DNA from: an uncultured Lachnospiraceae bacterium
Lineage (GTDB): Bacteria > Bacillota > Clostridia > Lachnospirales > Lachnospiraceae
DNA: 64,000 bases
Direction of reading: 5' to 3'
Assembly: GCA_910578645.1 (NCBI GenBank)
Contig: CAJTQI010000003.1
Span: 124,001 to 188,000, forward strand
The notes beneath the pieces were generated by a model that saw nothing but the letters and a program-made list of their open reading frames with translations, did not search any database and had not been told where the DNA came from. The stretch's first letter is position 1. Every line of letters begins with the position of its first letter. Shown here piece by piece: positions 60,025 through 64,000 of this stretch. The translations under genes were made by a program, and so were the position numbers.

Positions 60025-60858
60025 ATGAACCCAGTATATGAAAAACTTTTAAAATGTTATGACTGTTACAAAGCCAAAATAGATTTCGAGCCCAAGGTGG
60101 CGATTGTCCTTGGTTCCGGATTAGGGAATTTTGCGAAGACAGTGGATGTGCGGGCGGAATTACCTTACAGTGAGATTGAGGGCTTTCCGGTATCCACAGT
60201 GCCGGGACATGCAGGCAAGTTTATTTTTGGATATATCAATGAAGTCCCGGTAGTCCTGATGCAAGGACGTGTCCATTATTACGAAGGATATCCCATTACG
60301 GATGTTGTTCTTCCGACGCGTCTGATGAAGATGATGGGAGCGCAGATTTTGTTCTTGACGAATGCATCGGGCGGAATCAATCCTGTGTTCCATGCGGGCA
60401 GCCTGATGCTTATAAAGGACCATATTTCCTGTTTCGCACCCAATCCGCTGATTGGGGCAAATATCGAAGAGTTGGGAACGCGGTTCCCTGATATGTCCCA
60501 CATCTACGACGAAGATTTGCAGGAGATAATCAGGGATACGGCTAAGGATAACGGTATTGAGCTGTTTGAGGGTATCTATGCACAGCTAACCGGGCCCTCT
60601 TTCGAGTCTCCGGCGGAGATTCAGATGTTACATAAATTGGGTGCCAGCGCGGTGGGGATGAGCACCGTGGTGGAGGCGATTGCGGCGAATCATATGGGTA
60701 TGAAGATTTGCGGCGTATCCTGTGTCAGCAACCTGGCAGCAGGCATGAACAACGAGCCCCTGACCCATGAGGAAGTGCAGGAAGCGGCCAATGCAGTGGC
60801 TCCTAAATTCGAGAAACTGTTGGTGGAGTCCGTGACGAAATTTAAGAAATACTTATAA
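60025..60858 (+). CDS. Purine nucleoside phosphorylase (trimeric, inosine/guanosine type)
   Basis: 277 residues. VAIVLGSGLGNFAKTV, MQGRVHYYEGYP and FLTNASGGINPVFHAGSLM are family signatures; STVVEAIAANHMGMKICGVS leads to the SNLAAGMN motif with the purine-binding Asn. It splits purine nucleosides with phosphate. It is the first of three salvage genes; cytidine deaminase starts 50 bp after it. GGCGGTAAAAG precedes the ATG. Confidence 0.95.
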   Translation: MNPVYEKLLKCYDCYKAKIDFEPKVAIVLGSGLGNFAKTVDVRAELPYSEIEGFPVSTVPGHAGKFIFGYINEVPVVLMQGRVHYYEGYPITDVVLPTRLMKMMGAQILFLTNASGGINPVFHAGSLMLIKDHISCFAPNPLIGANIEELGTRFPDMSHIYDEDLQEIIRDTAKDNGIELFEGIYAQLTGPSFESPAEIQMLHKLGASAVGMSTVVEAIAANHMGMKICGVSCVSNLAAGMNNEPLTHEEVQEAANAVAPKFEKLLVESVTKFKKYL

Positions 60859-60908
60859 TTATGTATATATGTGACTGGTGGCAGAGTGCCCTGGTGAGGA
60901 GGTTAGGC

Positions 60909-61349
60909 ATGGAAGAAAACAGCGGTCTTACACAAGAAAAAACACAACGGTTAATTACATTGGCGATGGAGGCAAGGAAGAAAGCCTACACGCCCTATTC
61001 CCATTACCAGGTAGGTGCGGCGCTGCTTACACAGGATGGGCAGACGATTACGGGATGTAATATTGAGAATGCTGCATATGGCCCATCCAACTGCGCCGAA
61101 CGGACGGCCTTTTTCAAGGCTGTCAGCGAGGGAATCAGAGGTTTTAGGGCGATTGCCGTCGTAGGAAGCCCGGAAGGGGAAGTGCTGACACAGTATGCAT
61201 ACCCTTGCGGTGTGTGCAGACAGGTGATGATGGAGTTTTGCAGACCTGAGACATTTCAGGTTATCGTGGCAAAGTCTTTGGAAGAATACAAGGTTATGAC
61301 ATTGCGGGAATTATTACCGGAAGGATTCGGGCCGGAGAATTTGCAGTAG
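60909..61349 (+). CDS. cdd: Cytidine deaminase
   Basis: 146 residues. The zinc motif CAERTA and PCGVC carries three cysteine ligands, with the catalytic Glu in the first. It converts cytidine and deoxycytidine to uridine forms. The ATG at 60909 is seven bases after GAGGAGG; an ATG at 60861 has no ribosome site. Confidence 0.95.
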   Translation: MEENSGLTQEKTQRLITLAMEARKKAYTPYSHYQVGAALLTQDGQTITGCNIENAAYGPSNCAERTAFFKAVSEGIRGFRAIAVVGSPEGEVLTQYAYPCGVCRQVMMEFCRPETFQVIVAKSLEEYKVMTLRELLPEGFGPENLQ

Positions 61350-61454
61350 GTTATATAAAGCGGTTATCTTGTCTTATATGGCGAGGATGGGCGTGGAGTA
61401 CAGGAAGGCATTTTGCATTTTTTGCAAAATATGTTTAAGAAAGGTATGGGAAGC

Positions 61455-62759
61455 ATGAATTATAAATTTTATAATGCAAGAATACTCACCATGGAAAGAC
61501 AGGACATCATAGAAGGTGAACTTTGGGTGCAAGGCGACAGGATTGTCTACGTCGGAGATGGTAAGGGCGTGGATGCGGTTTATGATAAGCTGAGTCTGGA
61601 CAGTATTGTATGGGACAGGGAGATTGACTGTGAGGGAAATCTTTTGATGCCGGGCTTTAAAAATGCCCATACCCATTCCGGTATGACGCTCTTAAGGTCG
61701 TATGCGGATGACCTTCCGCTGCATGACTGGCTGACGAAACAGGTCTTTCCGATTGAAGCCAAAATGGACGGCGAGATGATTTACCATTTGACGAAGTTAG
61801 CTATTCTGGAGTACCTGACCAGCGGCATCACAGCGATTTTTGACATGTATCTGACGCCCGAGACCATTGCAAAAGCATGTGTCGATATGGGCATGCGGTG
61901 TGTGCAGGTGAGCGGTTTAAGCGGACAGGAGGATTTTGAAGATTCTCTGAAAAAGATGGAAGAGCAGTACCTGAAATTTAACAATGACGATTCGCTTCTC
62001 AGCTTTTGTATCGGGTTTCATGCAGAATATACGGCCTGCAAAGAGCTGCTTGAAAGCGTTGCAAAGATGTCGCATAAATACCATGCGCCGGTCTTTACCC
62101 ACCTGTCGGAGACGAAGTTAGAAGTGGAAGGCTGCAAGGAGCGTTACGGCATGTCTCCGGTAAAGCTGCTTGACAGTCTGGGCGTCTTCGATTATGGAGG
62201 GGGCGGATATCATTGTGTGCATGTGGACGATGAGGACATGGAAATTTTTTGCAGGCGGAATTTAAGCGTAGTGACCAATCCGGGTTCCAACACGAAATTG
62301 GCAAGCGGTATTGCGCCGATTTCGGATTTTCTGAAAAAAGGCATCAACGTGGCAATCGGTACGGACGGACCGGCAAGCAATAACTGCCTTGACATGTTCC
62401 GGGAGATGTTCTTAGTTACAGGGCTTGCCAAGCTGCGGGAGGAGGACGCTTCAGCGGTGGATGCATGGGAAGTGCTTAAGATGGCGACAGTCAATGGTTC
62501 CAAAGCGATGGGGCTTCCTGATACGGATGTGCTTGCAGAAGGCAAGCTTGCCGACCTCATTATGATAGACTTGCATCAGCCTAATATGCAGCCGATTAAC
62601 AATATCCCGAAGAATTTGGTTTACAGCGGCAGCAAGCAGAACGTGAAGATGACGATGATTCAGGGAAAAATCCTGTATGAGAATGGGAAGTTTGCCGATT
62701 CTTATGATGTGGAACAAATCTATAGAAAGGCAAATGAGATTATAGGCAGTCTTAGATAA
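61455..62759 (+). CDS. Amidohydrolase of the MTA/SAH deaminase group
   Basis: 434 residues. The metal motif is FKNAHTHSGMTLLRSYADDL; later ligands are in THLSETKLEVEGC, YHCVHVDDED and GTDGPASNNCLDMF. This matches the ATZ/TRZ-MtaD group, which deaminates S-adenosylhomocysteine, methylthioadenosine or adenosine. Its place after purine nucleoside phosphorylase and cytidine deaminase supports a nucleoside substrate. The start at 61455 was chosen from the family start MNYKFYNARILTM. Confidence 0.9.
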   Translation: MNYKFYNARILTMERQDIIEGELWVQGDRIVYVGDGKGVDAVYDKLSLDSIVWDREIDCEGNLLMPGFKNAHTHSGMTLLRSYADDLPLHDWLTKQVFPIEAKMDGEMIYHLTKLAILEYLTSGITAIFDMYLTPETIAKACVDMGMRCVQVSGLSGQEDFEDSLKKMEEQYLKFNNDDSLLSFCIGFHAEYTACKELLESVAKMSHKYHAPVFTHLSETKLEVEGCKERYGMSPVKLLDSLGVFDYGGGGYHCVHVDDEDMEIFCRRNLSVVTNPGSNTKLASGIAPISDFLKKGINVAIGTDGPASNNCLDMFREMFLVTGLAKLREEDASAVDAWEVLKMATVNGSKAMGLPDTDVLAEGKLADLIMIDLHQPNMQPINNIPKNLVYSGSKQNVKMTMIQGKILYENGKFADSYDVEQIYRKANEIIGSLR

Positions 62760-62761
62760 AT

Positions 62762-64000
62762 ATGGAATATATCATACTGGGATGTACGTTATTGTTGCTT
62801 GTTGTTTTTGTGATGTGTAAGGAATATATAAGCACCAGGAATCTACAAAGAAGATTTTTGGAAAAGGTTTTTGAAATTTATGGTGTCCCACCGGAGCGGG
62901 ATTATAGGGCAGAGGAGATGGAGCATATTAGGATGTACTACCTCAAACACCCGCTCCCGCACCAGATTGACGATATTACATGGGATGACTTGGATATGGA
63001 CAGTATCTACCGGAGCATAAATGTGTCCGGCAGTGCGGCGGGCGACGAATATTTGTACTATATGCTGCGGAGCCCTGTTTATGAACCGGAGAAAATGGAA
63101 CATTTAGAAGAGCTAATCCGTCATTTCATGAAGAACAGCCAGGACAGACAGGCGGCACAGAGGATACTTTTTGGCCTTGGCAGGATGGGAAAATATTCTA
63201 TCTATGAATATCTGGAGAATCTTGACACATTAGGGGAACGAAGCAGTGGAAAGTATCTGCTCAGCGACCTTATGATTTTTGTCTGTATCGCGATGATGTT
63301 CGGTTCCTTGCCCATTGGCGTTGTCTGTCTGCTTGGCGTACTGTGCTATAATATTACGGGGTATTTCAGAGAGTATAAAGAGATAGAGCCATATATTACG
63401 AGTTTCCGCTATATCAACAGGCTGCTTAGCAGCGCCGAACAGTTGGGACGAAGCCGGATAGGTGGAATTTCTATGGAGAAAGAGCGGCTGCTTGAATGTT
63501 TTGGCAGTATGAAGAGCTTTATCAGGGATACTTATCTGATTGTCTTTACGGAGAAGGGTAATGGCAATCCGCTGGGCGTCCTGGTAGATTATCTTCGTAT
63601 GGTTTTTTACTTGGATTTGATTCAGTTCAATAAAGCGTTACATGCCGTGCGGGGGCATATGCCGGAGATTGATGAGATGATAACGCTGCTCGGGCAACTT
63701 GATGCGGTGGTGACTATCGGTTCATACAGGAACAGCTTGCAAGAAGGGTACTGTATTCCGTCTATACGGTTCGGGCAGGGTGCAGGCAGACATATGACAA
63801 TCGAACAGGTATACCACCCGCTTCTTGCAGACCCGGTGAAAAATTCCATATCGGCGGACAAAGGAGTGCTTTTAACTGGTTCCAATGCTTCCGGCAAATC
63901 CACGTTCCTGCGCGCTGTGGCAGTCAATGCGGTGTTGGCTCAGACTATCCATACATGTCTTGCAAGATGCTATGAGGCGCCTGCCTGGCGGATATATTCT
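62762..64000 (+). CDS. Membrane-anchored MutS-like ATPase (3' end outside window)
   Basis: The first 413 codons are present and the frame is open to the window edge. One N-terminal helix (MEYIILGCTLLLLVVFVMC), a core with two more hydrophobic segments near residues 170-200, and then the MutS domain V Walker A (LLTGSNASGKSTFLRAVAVN). It lacks the mismatch-recognition domain. These MutS-related membrane ATPases are common in Firmicutes and have no settled function. It starts two bases after the amidohydrolase stop. Confidence 0.85.
   Translation, partial: MEYIILGCTLLLLVVFVMCKEYISTRNLQRRFLEKVFEIYGVPPERDYRAEEMEHIRMYYLKHPLPHQIDDITWDDLDMDSIYRSINVSGSAAGDEYLYYMLRSPVYEPEKMEHLEELIRHFMKNSQDRQAAQRILFGLGRMGKYSIYEYLENLDTLGERSSGKYLLSDLMIFVCIAMMFGSLPIGVVCLLGVLCYNITGYFREYKEIEPYITSFRYINRLLSSAEQLGRSRIGGISMEKERLLECFGSMKSFIRDTYLIVFTEKGNGNPLGVLVDYLRMVFYLDLIQFNKALHAVRGHMPEIDEMITLLGQLDAVVTIGSYRNSLQEGYCIPSIRFGQGAGRHMTIEQVYHPLLADPVKNSISADKGVLLTGSNASGKSTFLRAVAVNAVLAQTIHTCLARCYEAPAWRIYS

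Noticed and set aside
1..64000. CRISPR arrays, rRNA genes, complete insertion sequences, prophage genes
   Set aside because: No regularly spaced repeats, rRNA-like sequence, transposase, integrase or phage structural gene is visible.

Overview
The window looks like chromosome of an endospore-forming member of the Clostridia, most likely Lachnospiraceae. It carries spoIVA, indolepyruvate:ferredoxin oxidoreductase, a GGGtGRT/Fe-S scaffold gene pair, a potABCD operon with an XRE-cupin regulator, rubrerythrin, a YolD/Y-family polymerase pair, several ferredoxin-type proteins and strong AGGAGG-type ribosome binding sites. There is no phage, rRNA, CRISPR or full insertion sequence. The genus cannot be fixed from the sequence alone.

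Layout. 1-6.9 kb: an aromatic 2-oxoacid oxidation cluster (acyl-CoA ligase end, sodium:solute symporter, iorA, iorB, phenylacetate-CoA ligase, ACT protein). 6.9-8.4 kb: a minus-strand ABC ATPase and a C-terminally shortened permease. 8.7-14.8 kb: argH, asd, a DUF234-type ATPase, topB. 15-20 kb: a hexapeptide-repeat protein, a PAS-GGDEF protein, and an Fe-S scaffold/GGGtGRT pair with codon use typical of high expression. 20.1-22.1 kb is an accessory scar: a small type I toxin-antitoxin locus bracketed by direct repeats, a remnant of a second GGGtGRT gene, a chimeric pseudogene and an interrupted ORF. 22.1-28.7 kb: HD hydrolase, DUF4153-type membrane protein, esterase, cysteine-cluster protein, lipoprotein, then a His-rich secreted peptide with an ECF sigma factor and an RsgI-like anti-sigma factor, and tRNA-Ala(CGC). 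28.7-40.7 kb: tandem GNAT, SGNH hydrolase, membrane diguanylate cyclase, YolD/polymerase, HD-GYP protein, DUF362 ferredoxin protein, aminopeptidase P, carbonic anhydrase, rubrerythrin. 40.7-49.8 kb: MATE pump, four-repeat secreted protein, MBL hydrolase, CutC, a pair of secreted proteins behind a promoter with a 31-bp perfect palindrome, OGG-type glycosylase, two Fe-S genes, YciI. 49.9-55.7 kb: alpha-L-fucosidase and the polyamine pot operon. 56-64 kb: lactonase, spoIVA, a DUF1349 protein, a GNAT relic, purine nucleoside phosphorylase, cytidine deaminase, an amidohydrolase and the first part of a membrane-anchored MutS-like ATPase.

How the parts work together. The first cluster should import an aromatic amino acid or its oxoacid, decarboxylate it oxidatively with ferredoxin, and interconvert the arylacetyl-CoA and free acid. 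The last cluster is nucleoside salvage. Cyclic-di-GMP turnover is represented by two GGDEF proteins and one HD-GYP protein. Several leaders share hairpin-forming dispersed repeats placed just before the start codon, including those of iorA, iorB and a DUF1349 gene 55 kb away. The best candidates for something poorly described are the type I toxin-antitoxin locus near 20.5 kb, the His-rich ECF/RsgI module near 27 kb, and the palindrome-controlled secreted pair near 46 kb.
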